DNA from: Microbacterium hydrocarbonoxydans
GTDB lineage: Bacteria; Actinomycetota; Actinomycetes; Actinomycetales; Microbacteriaceae
Direction: 5' to 3'
Length of the DNA: 64,000 nt
Assembly: GCF_900105205.1 (NCBI RefSeq)
Contig: NZ_FNSQ01000005.1
Location: forward strand, 248,001 to 312,000
The number at the start of each line of letters is the position of its first letter. Position 1 is the first letter of the stretch. The translations under genes and the position numbers were made by a program. This document shows positions 14,950 to 23,189 of this stretch, one piece after another. The notes under the pieces were generated by a model. That model was not told the origin of the DNA and made no database searches. It was given only the letters and a program-made list of their open reading frames with translations.

Positions 14950-16020
14950 CTACGCCAATACGTTGAGTCCCAGCCCGATCGTGAAGGCTGCGAGGAGCAC
15001 GATTGCCACGATGCCCGCGAGAGTCCGGGTGCTAAACGTGGTGCGCAGGAGAGCGAGCATTTTGACGTCGACGAGGGGGCCGACGAGGAGGAGGGCGACG
15101 ACTGATCCTGCGGAGAAGAATGACGCGAACGACAGGGCAAAGAACGCATCCACGTTCGAACAGATCGATACGACCATCGCGAGCAGAATCATTGCCACGA
15201 TCGACATGACGGGATTGGATCCGACAGACAGGAGAACCTCACGGGGGATTAGCACCTGGATAGCACCGGCTAGGGCGCAGCCAATCACGAGTGCGGGCAT
15301 GACTGCGCGGAACTCGACGACGAACTGGGTGAGGCTACGCCGACCGCGGCCACGGCTGCCTGACTCGTGGGCGGCCCTGTCGCACGCGTCACGGAACTGG
15401 TCAGTGAGGAGAGTTCCCGGATCGGGGTGACGGCTGTACAGCCAGCCGATGAGGTTGGCGATCGCGTAGCCGCCGAGAAGGCGCGCAATCAGAATGCCGT
15501 CATCGAATCCGAAGGCCTGGTGGGTCGTGAGAATGACGATCGGGTTGACGATCGGGGCTGCGATCAAGAAAGTGAGCGCATCAGGGACAGTGAAGCCGCG
15601 CATCAGCAGCCCCCGAGCAAACGGCACGTTGCCGCATTCGCAGACGGGGACGAACATGCCCAGGAGCGAGAGCACCATCCGACGCAGCCATGCCCGTCGC
15701 GGCATCCAACGTTCGAGCACCCCGGCGGGAATCCACACCTGCACGATGATCGACAAGACCACGCCGAGCGTGACGAATGGCATCGACTCAATGAGGACGC
15801 TGACAGCGAGTGTGAGGCCGTCCTGCGCGCGGGTCGGGAGGGAAACCGGGAAGAACGTCGGCGCAAAAACTTCGATCAGCAATAGTGCCGCAATCACGGA
15901 CACGCCGACACCGACCATCGCCCACGCAGCACGCGAGCGAGCAGCAGGAGGTGCCCCGCTGCTCGCCCTGGTGGTCACCTGATCTGGCTCAGTCGACCGT
16001 GTCATCTGTGCTCGGCTCAT
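14950..16020 (-). CDS. Permease, DUF318/ArsP-like family
   Basis: A 356-aa membrane protein with two homologous halves of about four to five helices each. Key features are GMFVPVCECGNVPFARGLL in the first half, LIAAPIVNPIVIL, and SICSNVDAFFALSF in the second. The Cys-rich CECG motif is typical of this permease family, whose members export organoarsenicals or metals; the substrate here is unknown. Its start overlaps the stop of the CadD-like gene (ATGA), making it the third gene of a cmtR-cadD-permease operon. Confidence 0.88.
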   Translation of the reverse strand: MSRAQMTRSTEPDQVTTRASSGAPPAARSRAAWAMVGVGVSVIAALLLIEVFAPTFFPVSLPTRAQDGLTLAVSVLIESMPFVTLGVVLSIIVQVWIPAGVLERWMPRRAWLRRMVLSLLGMFVPVCECGNVPFARGLLMRGFTVPDALTFLIAAPIVNPIVILTTHQAFGFDDGILIARLLGGYAIANLIGWLYSRHPDPGTLLTDQFRDACDRAAHESGSRGRGRRSLTQFVVEFRAVMPALVIGCALAGAIQVLIPREVLLSVGSNPVMSIVAMILLAMVVSICSNVDAFFALSFASFFSAGSVVALLLVGPLVDVKMLALLRTTFSTRTLAGIVAIVLLAAFTIGLGLNVLA

Positions 16021-16622
16021 CGCAGCCCGAATGCGCCACCACTAACCAGGATGAAGATGCCCAGACCGATCAGAACGAGCGGGAACAGCACGTGCTCCCA
16101 ACGTTCCAGAATCTCCGCGATCGGTCGACGAGTAGCGATGAACTTTGCGACAACGACCAGGACCGCAACGAGGGCCAGGAACACCACGCAGTACGCGACG
16201 ACCGCGGCAGGGCCCACGCTGAGGAACACGGGGACGTAGACGCCGATGTTGTCACCGCCGTTGGCGAAGGTGACCCCGGCCACAGCCCAGACCGCGACCT
16301 TCTTTCCTTCGATCTTGCCCTCGTCGTCATCGTCTTCGTCGCGATTGCGCCAGGCCTGCCATGCCGCCCAGAGACCCAAACCCAGGGGGATGAGGCCGAA
16401 GTAGGGAATGACTTCAGGGGGGAGGAACGCTCCTGCGCCGAGAGCAACGAGTACGGCGGCGCCGAGGATGCCAGCGAAGCCCAAATACTGTCCGAGCAGA
16501 ATCCGGGTCGTTGTACCTCGTTGGCCCGCCCCTCGGGCGAAGAACAGCGAGAGCACGATGATGTCGTCGATGTTCGTTACCAGGAACAGACCAACTGCTT
16601 GGAGGATGGAGAGGAAGATCAT
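16017..16622 (-). CDS. cadD: CadD-family cadmium resistance transporter
   Basis: A 201-aa protein with five to six helices. It opens with VGLFLVTNIDDIIVLSLFFA, contains GQYLGFAGILGA and AGVTFANGGDNIGVYVPVF, and has an acidic cytoplasmic loop (NRDEDDDDEGK). The paired N-[I/G]-D-D/N motifs are those of CadD, a cadmium efflux or binding transporter. The ATG at 16622 overlaps the stop of the regulator gene, so cadmium sensing and transport are co-expressed. Confidence 0.88.
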   Translation of the reverse strand: MIFLSILQAVGLFLVTNIDDIIVLSLFFARGAGQRGTTTRILLGQYLGFAGILGAAVLVALGAGAFLPPEVIPYFGLIPLGLGLWAAWQAWRNRDEDDDDEGKIEGKKVAVWAVAGVTFANGGDNIGVYVPVFLSVGPAAVVAYCVVFLALVAVLVVVAKFIATRRPIAEILERWEHVLFPLVLIGLGIFILVSGGAFGLR

Positions 16623-16978
16623 GCGTTGACCTCCGTCGTGTAGCAGTCCGCAACTGTGCAGGTGGGGTCGATGCACTCGGCCTCGTGATCCACGGCCAGG
16701 GTCGTGTCCAGTAGAGCGGTCAGCGCCGTGGTCAGCCGAGGATCTGCGACCTCGTATCGAGTGCGCCGCCCCTCGGGCTCTGCCACGACGATGCCGCAGT
16801 CACGGAGGCAAGTGAGATGGTTGGAGACGTTCGATGGGCTCAGACCCAGCTCGCGGGCGAGCGCCGCCGGATAGATCGGGCCGTCAAGCAGCGACATAAG
16901 AATGCGTGATCGCGTCGAGTCGGCCATAGCGCGGCCGAGGCGATTCATCACGTCCAAGCGAGTGGTAATAGTCAGCAC
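16619..16978 (-). CDS. cmtR: CmtR-type ArsR-family metal repressor
   Basis: A 119-aa winged-helix repressor. Cys57 and Cys61 in NHLTCLRDCGIV and Cys102 in AECIDPTC occupy the same positions as the Cd(II)/Pb(II) ligands of Mycobacterium tuberculosis CmtR. Metal binding should release DNA. The GTG start at 16978 lies 6 nt after TATATT. The gene leads the cadmium operon and is divergent from lspA. Confidence 0.92.
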   Translation of the reverse strand: MLTITTRLDVMNRLGRAMADSTRSRILMSLLDGPIYPAALARELGLSPSNVSNHLTCLRDCGIVVAEPEGRRTRYEVADPRLTTALTALLDTTLAVDHEAECIDPTCTVADCYTTEVNA

Positions 16979-16984
16979 TCAATG

Positions 16985-16990
16985 AATATA
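16985..16990 (-). promoter_or_regulatory. -10 hexamer of cmtR
   Basis: TATATT, then CATTGA, then the GTG start. Confidence 0.5.
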
Positions 16991-17005
16991 CACGCTTGGA
17001 TGTAT
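16988..17005. promoter_or_regulatory. Putative CmtR operator
   Basis: ATACAC-GCTTGG-ATGTAT is an imperfect inverted repeat (5 of 6 arm bases pair) that overlaps the -10 hexamer of cmtR. Position and form suit autorepression by an ArsR-family dimer. Confidence 0.5.
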
Positions 17006-17176
17006 GATCGGCTACGGCGCCAGATCATCCGACAAGGCGCGATCCGAAGCGTCTCGACTACCTGGGTCTACCCGCTAGTGCAGCGCTCGACGTCAAGGAA
17101 TCTCCATCATGCACACTTCGATATCCGGGCCCGGCCACCGAGCAGCCGCACACCGCCCCTCCCGCACGAGCGGCAC

Positions 17177-17686
17177 ATGGTGAGGCGGAATCGAAGTCGG
17201 AGGCTGGTTGTTGCGCTCCTGATCGCGTTCAGTATGACCGTGATCGACCAGGGTTCGAAGGCTTTAGCCCTGACCCAGCTCAGCGAGAACGAGCGCATTC
17301 CCCTAGTTGGTGATCTGCTGGGCCTCCAACTTGCATTCAATCCCGGCACAGTCATGTCGCTCGGGTCGGGGAGCACGTGGGTGTTTACTGTGATCGGAGT
17401 TGCAGCGACGATCGCGCTGGTCTACGTTGCGTGGCGATCGAAGTCGATCGCGTGGGCGGTGGCTATCGGATTCGTCTGGGGCGGAGCGATGGGGAACCTC
17501 ATCGATCGACTCCTTGCCCCGCCCGGGTTTGGCATCGGTCATGTGACCGATTTCCTCGCCTACGGCAACCTCTTCATTGGCAACATCGCGGATATCTCCA
17601 TCGGCATCGGCGTGGGCCTGGGCCTCATTCAGATCATCCGGTATCCCCGCCCGGAGCTTCCCCGTGGACAGTCCCCTGGTGCTTGA
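17177..17686 (+). CDS. lspA: Signal peptidase II, accessory copy
   Basis: A 169-aa lipoprotein signal peptidase with four helices. GNLIDR (106-111), VTDFLAYG with Asp125 and NIADISI with Asp139 supply the conserved core and the catalytic aspartates. The usual N-P-G-A-A-F-S motif is altered to FNPGTVMSLG, so this is a divergent paralogue rather than the housekeeping copy. lspA copies are often carried in cadmium/zinc resistance islands, where they may mature island lipoproteins. The ATG at 17177 gives the family length; the frame is open further upstream without similarity. Confidence 0.85.
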   Translation: MVRRNRSRRLVVALLIAFSMTVIDQGSKALALTQLSENERIPLVGDLLGLQLAFNPGTVMSLGSGSTWVFTVIGVAATIALVYVAWRSKSIAWAVAIGFVWGGAMGNLIDRLLAPPGFGIGHVTDFLAYGNLFIGNIADISIGIGVGLGLIQIIRYPRPELPRGQSPGA

Positions 17687-18158
17687 CCTCCGCAAACTCA
17701 TCTCGTCTTTACCGTAGTCACCTGCTTGCCATGTCCGCGTGAATCTCCTCCCCGTGCTGGGACGCTCGCGCTGCATGGGTCACGCGAAGATGGCTTCAGC
17801 GCCCGCCGAAATCGATCGTTTGCGGCGGTGTCGTCGTCGCGTACGACCGAATCGCGACACGACGTCGATTGATCCGCCGAAACCCCCTGCCGAAACCGAA
17901 ACGCGCCGGAACTCGGCTGGACCGTTTTCGGCATGGCAATCGAATGCGGATACGCCCGAGTCTCGAGGCGGGAGCAGCACGCAAGATGCAGGAGACCGGG
18001 TTTTTGTGCGCTGTCGGCCGCAAAGCCGGACCGCACGAGAGGGATCATGGGAGGAAGGGGATACCCCGGCGAGTCGTTCCGACAGCTTTCAGCGAAGAAT
18101 TCCGCCGGCTAGGCGTCCACCCGCTCCGGATCACCCCGCGCCGATCACCCCACGCCGA
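17687..18158. other. 472-bp stretch without a convincing gene
   Basis: At the right end of the metal island. It holds a variant of the island palindrome (AATCGATCGTTT followed by GCGGCGG, 17810-17827) and several short GAAAC/CGCCGG-type segments. Open frames on both strands have no recognisable protein features. Confidence 0.6.
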
Positions 18159-19565
18159 TCATCCGGCGCAGAGGTCGGTGTCAGCGCTGCGGCTGACCGC
18201 GTCGACCGGCCGCGACGGGGGCGGCGTCTCCCGAGGCTGTGACGTCAGCTCGGTGTAGTCGGCACCGAGGAGGAGCTGCACGCCGTCGACGTCTCCGGTC
18301 TGGACCGTCACGGCGATGCCCAGCTCTGCGGCGAGCGCCTGCGCGGTCTGCTGCGCCTCCGGGGTGTCGGCGGCGGTGATCACCGTGGCGGCTGCCGGGT
18401 CGGCATTCGCGATGCCCGCGACGACGTAGCCGTACCCCGTGGCGTCTTCGGAGACGCGCGAGGCGAGACCGCTCACACCCGCGCCGTTGAGGATCTGCAC
18501 CGGTGCGGTGCGCACCATGACGTCGGGCTCGGCCTCGTCGGTCGCGAGCACGATCGGCGCGTCGTCGATGAGCGCACGGAAGATGACGTCGGCATCCGCG
18601 GTGGGAACGACCCGGTTCGGATCCTGTGGAGCCTCCGTGGTGGGCATCGTGAGGAAGGTGACGCTGCTCATCGGGACGTTCGCGACCCGTGCGGCGAGGC
18701 CTGCGAGGTCGGTCAGCGCACCGAGTCCGGGGTCGACGGTCATCGATGACGTCACCGCGTCGAGGAAGGCATAGAGCCGGTCGGGCCGGACGAGCACGTC
18801 GGACTTGGTGGCCTTCTGCACGATCGCCGAGAGCACCATCTGCTGGTGGCCGAGGCGCGCGATGTCGCTCTCCTCGGCGAGTGCGTGGCGGGTCCGAGCC
18901 AGCGCGAGGGCCTGGTCGCCGTTGATCGACTGCGCCCCGGCGGGCAGATCGAGGCGTGCGTGGCCGTCCTGCAGCGGCTCGGGAAGGCACACGTCGATGC
19001 CGCCCATCGCATCGACCATCCCGATGAACCCCTCGAAGTCCATCTGCACGAAGTGATCGATCGGCACCCCCGTGAGCTGTTCGACGGCGGCGACCGAGCA
19101 CGCGGGTCCGTACTGCAACGCGGAGTTCAGCATCGCCCAGCCGCCCTCGAACGAGCCGCTCCCGGTGTCCTCGCACGCGGGAAGATCCCCCACCGTGTCG
19201 CGCGGCAGCTGCACGGCGTCGATCCGAGTGCTGTCGCTGGAGATGTGAGCGAGCACCATGGCGTCGCTGCGTTCGCTGCCGTCGTCCTCGCCGAAGCCAT
19301 CCGATGCGAGCGCCCGCGAGTCGGAGCCCAGGAGGAGGATGTTGAGGTCTCCCGTCGCGAGCGCCGGCTCCTCGGTCCCTGGGCGTAGCGGGGCGGTCTG
19401 GATGTTGCCCTGCAGCTGCGCGTAGACCACCGCACCGACCGCGACGAGAGCGACGACGATCAGCGCGCTGATCCAGCCGATCACGCGCCGGCGACGGCGA
19501 CGTGGTCGGGCCGACGACGTGGGCTCGGTGGTCGGGTCGCTCTGGGGGGAAGCTGGCGGTCTCAC
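18159..19565 (-). CDS. LytR-CpsA-Psr family protein with C-terminal LytR_C domain
   Basis: A 468-aa membrane-anchored enzyme: basic N-terminus, one helix (VIGWISALIVVALVAVGAVV), the LCP domain with DLNILLLGSDSRA, RSDAMVLAHI, IDAVQLPRDT, and ARTRHALAEESDIARLGHQQ, then a LytR_C domain (VQILNGAGVSGLASRVSE). LCP proteins attach anionic glycopolymers such as teichoic acid or arabinogalactan to peptidoglycan outside the membrane. GTG start. It stands alone. Confidence 0.93.
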   Translation of the reverse strand: MRPPASPQSDPTTEPTSSARPRRRRRRVIGWISALIVVALVAVGAVVYAQLQGNIQTAPLRPGTEEPALATGDLNILLLGSDSRALASDGFGEDDGSERSDAMVLAHISSDSTRIDAVQLPRDTVGDLPACEDTGSGSFEGGWAMLNSALQYGPACSVAAVEQLTGVPIDHFVQMDFEGFIGMVDAMGGIDVCLPEPLQDGHARLDLPAGAQSINGDQALALARTRHALAEESDIARLGHQQMVLSAIVQKATKSDVLVRPDRLYAFLDAVTSSMTVDPGLGALTDLAGLAARVANVPMSSVTFLTMPTTEAPQDPNRVVPTADADVIFRALIDDAPIVLATDEAEPDVMVRTAPVQILNGAGVSGLASRVSEDATGYGYVVAGIANADPAAATVITAADTPEAQQTAQALAAELGIAVTVQTGDVDGVQLLLGADYTELTSQPRETPPPSRPVDAVSRSADTDLCAG

Positions 19566-19646
19566 TGGATCACATCATCACGAAGAGCGTCGGATGACAA
19601 ATGAGCGGATGTGGAACCACCCGCTCGCTGCCGGACATTCCTCTAT

Positions 19647-20015
19647 ATGAGGTCCCATGATCTGGCCGCTCTGCGCGAGCGGTGCGTCGCTCTCATCGAG
19701 GCGCATTCGAGGAATCCCGCCGTGAACCCGCACTGGCTCGCCCGCGAGCTCTTCGTGTCCCGAAGACAACTCGACCGGGCGTTCAGCGGAGGACCCGGAG
19801 TAGCGGAGATGCTGGGCCGGCAGCGGGTGCGGCACGTCGTGATCCTGGCGGCCCGCAATCCTCGAGTGCCGATGTCGGAGATCGCGATGCACTGCGGCTA
19901 CGGGACGTACGAGACCCTCCGGGCGCAGTGTCACCGATATCTGCAGCGGTCTCCTCGGGACGCATGCCGAGCTCACCGCCTTTCCTTGAGGACTGCGGAG
20001 TCCGCGGCGGCCTGA
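19647..20015 (+). CDS. AraC-type HTH protein, DNA-binding domain only
   Basis: A 122-aa protein consisting of little more than an AraC/XylS double HTH: NPHWLARELFVSRRQLDRAF, then MSEIAMHCGYGTYETLRAQC. There is no effector domain, so it may be a constitutive or co-activator type. The ATG at 19647 is chosen because residues before it in the longer frame show no similarity. Target unknown. Confidence 0.75.
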   Translation: MRSHDLAALRERCVALIEAHSRNPAVNPHWLARELFVSRRQLDRAFSGGPGVAEMLGRQRVRHVVILAARNPRVPMSEIAMHCGYGTYETLRAQCHRYLQRSPRDACRAHRLSLRTAESAAA

Positions 20016-20103
20016 CGAGGCCCGCCACGGACTCTGCAGAGGATGCGGGACGTAGACTCGTGTCACGGATCAGCGCAGGGACCGTGACGTGTGAGGTGGA
20101 ATC

Positions 20104-20700
20104 TTGTCGGACAGGCTCGAACGCGATGCGCCGAGCGACGGGGAGCTTCTCTTTCGCCTGTCGCGCGGTGACGAGCCGGCCTACCGCATGCTGCACGATC
20201 GCCATCAGGCGCCGGTCTTCAGGATGTCGCTCGTGTTGATGCGCACCAGTTGGGATGCCGAAGAGGTCGCGGCGACGGCGTTCTTCGAACTGTGGCGCAA
20301 GCGGGACAAGGTCCGCATGGTCGACGGATCTGTGCTGCCGTGGCTGCTCGCCACGACGTCGTTCGCCGCCAAGAACAGCTTGCGCTCGCATCGCCGATAT
20401 CAGCGTCTGCTCAACCGCATCCCTCACGAGGAGCAGGTTCCCGACCATGCCGAGGAGGTCGCCCGCGCGATGGATGCGCTGAAGATCTCGGAGAGCGTCC
20501 GCGAAGCACTGCTGCAGCTGAATCCCCGCGAAGCGGGCGTCGTCGTGCTCTGCGTCATCCATGAGCTGCCCATCGCCGAAGCCGCCGTCGTCCTGGGCAT
20601 CCCGGAAGGTACGGTCAAGTCCCGTCTCTCACGGGTGAAGAACCGGCTGAGAGGTCAGCTGCATGACTACGCCCCAGCAGCAGAGGAGGCACACGCGTGA
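20104..20700 (+). CDS. ECF-type RNA polymerase sigma factor
   Basis: A 198-aa sigma-70 family factor. Region 2 spans about 22-90 (YRMLHDRHQAPVFRMSLVLM, DAEEVAATAFFELWRKRD) and region 4 about 125-185 (LNPREAGVVVLCVIHELPIA, VLGIPEGTVKSRLSRVKNRL). The TTG start at 20104 follows GAGGTGGA, a good ribosome-binding site; TAGACT at 20054-20059 may be its -10. Its stop overlaps the GTG of the next gene, which encodes a membrane protein and is the likely regulatory partner. Confidence 0.9.
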   Translation: MSDRLERDAPSDGELLFRLSRGDEPAYRMLHDRHQAPVFRMSLVLMRTSWDAEEVAATAFFELWRKRDKVRMVDGSVLPWLLATTSFAAKNSLRSHRRYQRLLNRIPHEEQVPDHAEEVARAMDALKISESVREALLQLNPREAGVVVLCVIHELPIAEAAVVLGIPEGTVKSRLSRVKNRLRGQLHDYAPAAEEAHA

Positions 20701-21182
20701 GTGATCGCATGCCGCACCACCGGGAAGTGCAGGACCTCCTCATCGAGCAGATGCGTCGGGATCTGTCGCGTCCGAAGTGGTGGAAGACCATCTGGGGGCG
20801 CGTGGCGATCGCTGCCGGCATCCTGTCCGTCGCCGGCGCTGGTGTCGCCGCGGTGGTCCTCCTCGACGAGAAACCCGTGAGCGAGACCGGCGTGGTCTAC
20901 TGCCTCGAAGGTCCGTACCGAAACGCCGACGGGTCGCTGTCGGGTGCGGCGGCCAGCATCGCCACCCCGGACGGCGTCGTCGCCATCGAAGACGCTGAAG
21001 CCCTCTGCACCCAGATGTGGGAAGGGGGCGCGTTCGCCGACAACGACGAACTCTCCGCCACCCCCTCCCCCGGTACTGCGCCCTCCGAGTACACGACGTG
21101 CGTGACCGACGAGGGCGAAGCCGCCGTCGTGCCCGGCACCATCGAGTGCTCGGTCCTCAGGCTGCATCCCTTCCAGGGGTAG
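20697..21182 (+). CDS. Single-pass membrane protein, possible sigma-factor partner
   Basis: A 161-aa protein with a cytoplasmic N-terminal stretch of about 35 residues, one helix (VAIAAGILSVAGAGVAAVVLL) and an extracytoplasmic domain with four Cys (VVYCLEG, EALCTQM, TTCVTDE, IECSVLR). It lacks the H-x3-C-x2-C zinc motif of classical ZAS anti-sigma factors, so an anti-sigma role is inferred only from coupling to the ECF gene (GTGA overlap). Confidence 0.65.
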   Translation: MSDRMPHHREVQDLLIEQMRRDLSRPKWWKTIWGRVAIAAGILSVAGAGVAAVVLLDEKPVSETGVVYCLEGPYRNADGSLSGAAASIATPDGVVAIEDAEALCTQMWEGGAFADNDELSATPSPGTAPSEYTTCVTDEGEAAVVPGTIECSVLRLHPFQG

Positions 21183-21193
21183 CAGGATGCGGA

Positions 21194-21775
21194 TCAGCCC
21201 CAGGTCCCTGCGGGCCGATAGACGATCGACGAAGTCTTGCCAGCCAACGCTCCCAGCGTCGCGCAGTACGACGTGCATGTGATCTTGGCGCCGGTGTAGC
21301 TCGTGCCGTCATACTGCGTCGACCAGCAGTTGTTGAGGCCTTCGGCCGAGCGGACGTTGTTGTTCCAGGCGGAGGCGATGGTCGGGAATCCGTACGTCGA
21401 TGCGTGGCATCCGCTGCCGGATCCATAGTGGATGAGGACCGTACCGGCCCGAGAGACCCCGGTCCACGCCTTCCCCACGATGACCGTCGAAGCGGCCGCG
21501 CGAGCAGAGCGTGCGGACTCCTCTGCGGGTTGCAGCTGGTCGAGGGCGCCGGGGGCGCCGTCTTCGATGAACTGCTCCGCCTCTTCGACCGAATCGAAAC
21601 AGGACATCACCAGAGGGATGTCGTCAGGGAGGGGCTGTCCGTCAGGTACGGCGATGCCGCCGACGGCGCAGGCCGCCGGCTCCTCCGAGGCGGTGTCTGC
21701 GAGAGCCGATGCGGGCGTGGCCACAGCGAGCAGGGTGATGAGCGCTGCGGATGCGAACGAGAATCGAGCGGGCAC
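21194..21775 (-). CDS. Secreted protein with crystallin-like C-terminal domain
   Basis: A 193-aa protein with a signal peptide (FASAALITLLAVATPASALA) and a C-terminal domain of about 95 residues with Cys pairs and aromatic repeats (SGCHASTYGFPTIASAWNNN, NCWSTQYDGTSY, CTSYCATLGALAGKTSS). The pattern resembles the beta/gamma-crystallin or peptidase-inhibitor I36 fold of small secreted actinobacterial proteins. It is convergent with the sigma-factor operon. Function unknown. Confidence 0.7.
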   Translation of the reverse strand: MPARFSFASAALITLLAVATPASALADTASEEPAACAVGGIAVPDGQPLPDDIPLVMSCFDSVEEAEQFIEDGAPGALDQLQPAEESARSARAAASTVIVGKAWTGVSRAGTVLIHYGSGSGCHASTYGFPTIASAWNNNVRSAEGLNNCWSTQYDGTSYTGAKITCTSYCATLGALAGKTSSIVYRPAGTWG

Positions 21776-22060
21776 GGGAAGCTCCTCCGATAGGGATGGA
21801 TTTGCTTCGGTATGTCCGAGCCCGCTGTCGCGGTTCCGTCGCCCCGTGGAGGTTCAGTCCGTGTTCCGGGTGTTGACGCGGGAGTCGTCTCCGACCTCGG
21901 CGCGATCTCTGCAGCGCTAGGAAGGCGATGCGCGTGAGGTCGTCGACGCGCAGGTTCGCTCCTCTGCGATACCGTTCGGTTGCTCGGGCTTCACCGATGA
22001 ACCACATTCCGACCGATGCCAGAGGGTCAGAGCCAGAAAATGCTGGCTGACCTGGACAAA
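21776..22060. other. Non-coding stretch upstream of the secreted-protein gene
   Basis: No convincing gene. It contains the upstream region of the secreted-protein gene and a small hairpin AGCCAG-AAAATG-CTGGCT at 22031-22048, next to the large hairpin described in the following entry. Confidence 0.5.
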
Positions 22061-22098
22061 AAAGTGGCCTGAGCTCGTAAACGAACTCAGGCCACTTT
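22061..22098. terminator. Long hairpin downstream of tRNA-Leu
   Basis: AAAGTGGCCTGAG (22061-22073) pairs with CTCAGGCCACTTT (22086-22098), and the interior TCGT/ACGA extends the stem to a 2-nt loop. It lies 42 nt beyond the 3' end of the minus-strand tRNA-Leu and is flanked by A/T runs, as a bidirectional Rho-independent terminator would be. Confidence 0.75.
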
Positions 22099-22139
22099 CA
22101 TAAACATCGTGATGCTAGAAACCTAATAACACCTCGCTG

Positions 22140-22222
22140 TGCGCGAGGGGGGACTTGAACCCCCACGTCCATAAGGACACTGGCACCTGAAGCCAGCGCG
22201 TCTACCATTCCGCCACTCGCGC
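22140..22222 (-). tRNA. tRNA-Leu (anticodon CAG)
   Basis: On the minus strand the acceptor arms GCGCGAG and CTCGCGC pair with A as discriminator. The anticodon stem CTGGC/GCCAG encloses TTCAGGT, giving anticodon CAG. A class-II variable arm (GTGTCCTTATGGACG) and the T-loop GTTCAAGTC are present. No encoded CCA. Confidence 0.95.
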
Positions 22223-22460
22223 GAGTCGTCTCGTTCCGAAGAACTCAACTTCCCAAAGATATCACGCGTTCCGCCCTGCCAAGAAACCGAGGCCGGCACC
22301 CTCCGCATCCGCCGCCGGAAAGGCAAGGAAGGGAGGCCGCACCCCGGACCGCCACCACCCCTCCCGCCCCGGATTCTCGGCGGTTTCCCGCCTCGCGAGG
22401 GCGTTCACCCAGCACACCTGGCTACGATGTGCGTACCGGTCGGTATGCCAGAGGAGCCCA

Positions 22461-23189
22461 GTGGGACTACTTGACAGCTTTGAGAAGGGTCTCGAGCGCG
22501 CTGTGAACAGCGCCTTCGCGAAGACCTTCCGCAGCGGCATCCAGCCCGTGGAGATCGCTTCGGCGCTTCGGCGTGAAGCAGACACCAAGGCGGCTGTGGT
22601 GAGCCGCGACCGCATCATCACGCCCAACAGCTACGTCGTGGGACTCAGCACCGACGACGCCGAGCGGATGCGGGGCCTCGGCGGCGCACTCACCGATGAA
22701 CTGCACGCGCTGCTCACGAAGCACGCCAAGTCGCAGGGATACAGCTTCTCCGGCCCGCTGTCGATCAGCCTCGAAGCCGACGACAAGATCGCGACCGGCA
22801 CCGTCCACGTCAGCTCCGGCACGGTCGAGGGCCGGGTCAACTGGCAGGCCGTGATCGACGTCGACGGGCGCCGTCACTCGCTGACCCGTGCGCGCACGAT
22901 TATCGGACGCGGCACGGATGCTGACATCACCATCGCGGATGCAGGCTCCAGCCGGAAGCACGTCGAGGTGCTGTGGGACGGCGAGCGCGCCATGATGCGC
23001 GACCTCGGCTCGACCAACGGCACCAAGGTCGACGGGCAGAAGGTGCGCGAGGCGTCGCTCTCCTCCGACACGACTCTGACCATCGGACGCACCGATCTGG
23101 TGTTCCGCATCGTCCCCGTCACGACTCCGTCACGCCCGCCGCGGCCCCGTGACGACGACGCGACCCGTGCGTTCGGAGCCCTCTCGTGA
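22461..23189 (+). CDS. fhaA: FHA-domain protein FhaA (DUF3662)
   Basis: A 242-aa protein. The N-terminal DUF3662 domain (about 1-115; LLDSFEKGLERAVNSAFAKT, IQPVEIASALRRE) is followed by a phosphothreonine-binding FHA domain (about 150-235; TIIGRGTDADITIADAGSSR, LGSTNGTKVDG). It reads phosphorylated partners of PknA/PknB and in mycobacteria controls peptidoglycan synthesis. GTG start after GAGGAG. First gene of the fha-pstP-rodA-pbpA-pknA unit; its stop overlaps fhaB. Confidence 0.95.
   Translation: MGLLDSFEKGLERAVNSAFAKTFRSGIQPVEIASALRREADTKAAVVSRDRIITPNSYVVGLSTDDAERMRGLGGALTDELHALLTKHAKSQGYSFSGPLSISLEADDKIATGTVHVSSGTVEGRVNWQAVIDVDGRRHSLTRARTIIGRGTDADITIADAGSSRKHVEVLWDGERAMMRDLGSTNGTKVDGQKVREASLSSDTTLTIGRTDLVFRIVPVTTPSRPPRPRDDDATRAFGALS

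Noticed and set aside
17739..18242. Overlapping open frames after lspA
   Set aside because: No protein-like pattern on either strand; they read through the island palindrome and into the LCP gene antisense.
22031..22222. Integration site (att) at tRNA-Leu
   Set aside because: No direct repeat of the tRNA 3' end and no integrase nearby; the hairpins fit termination better.
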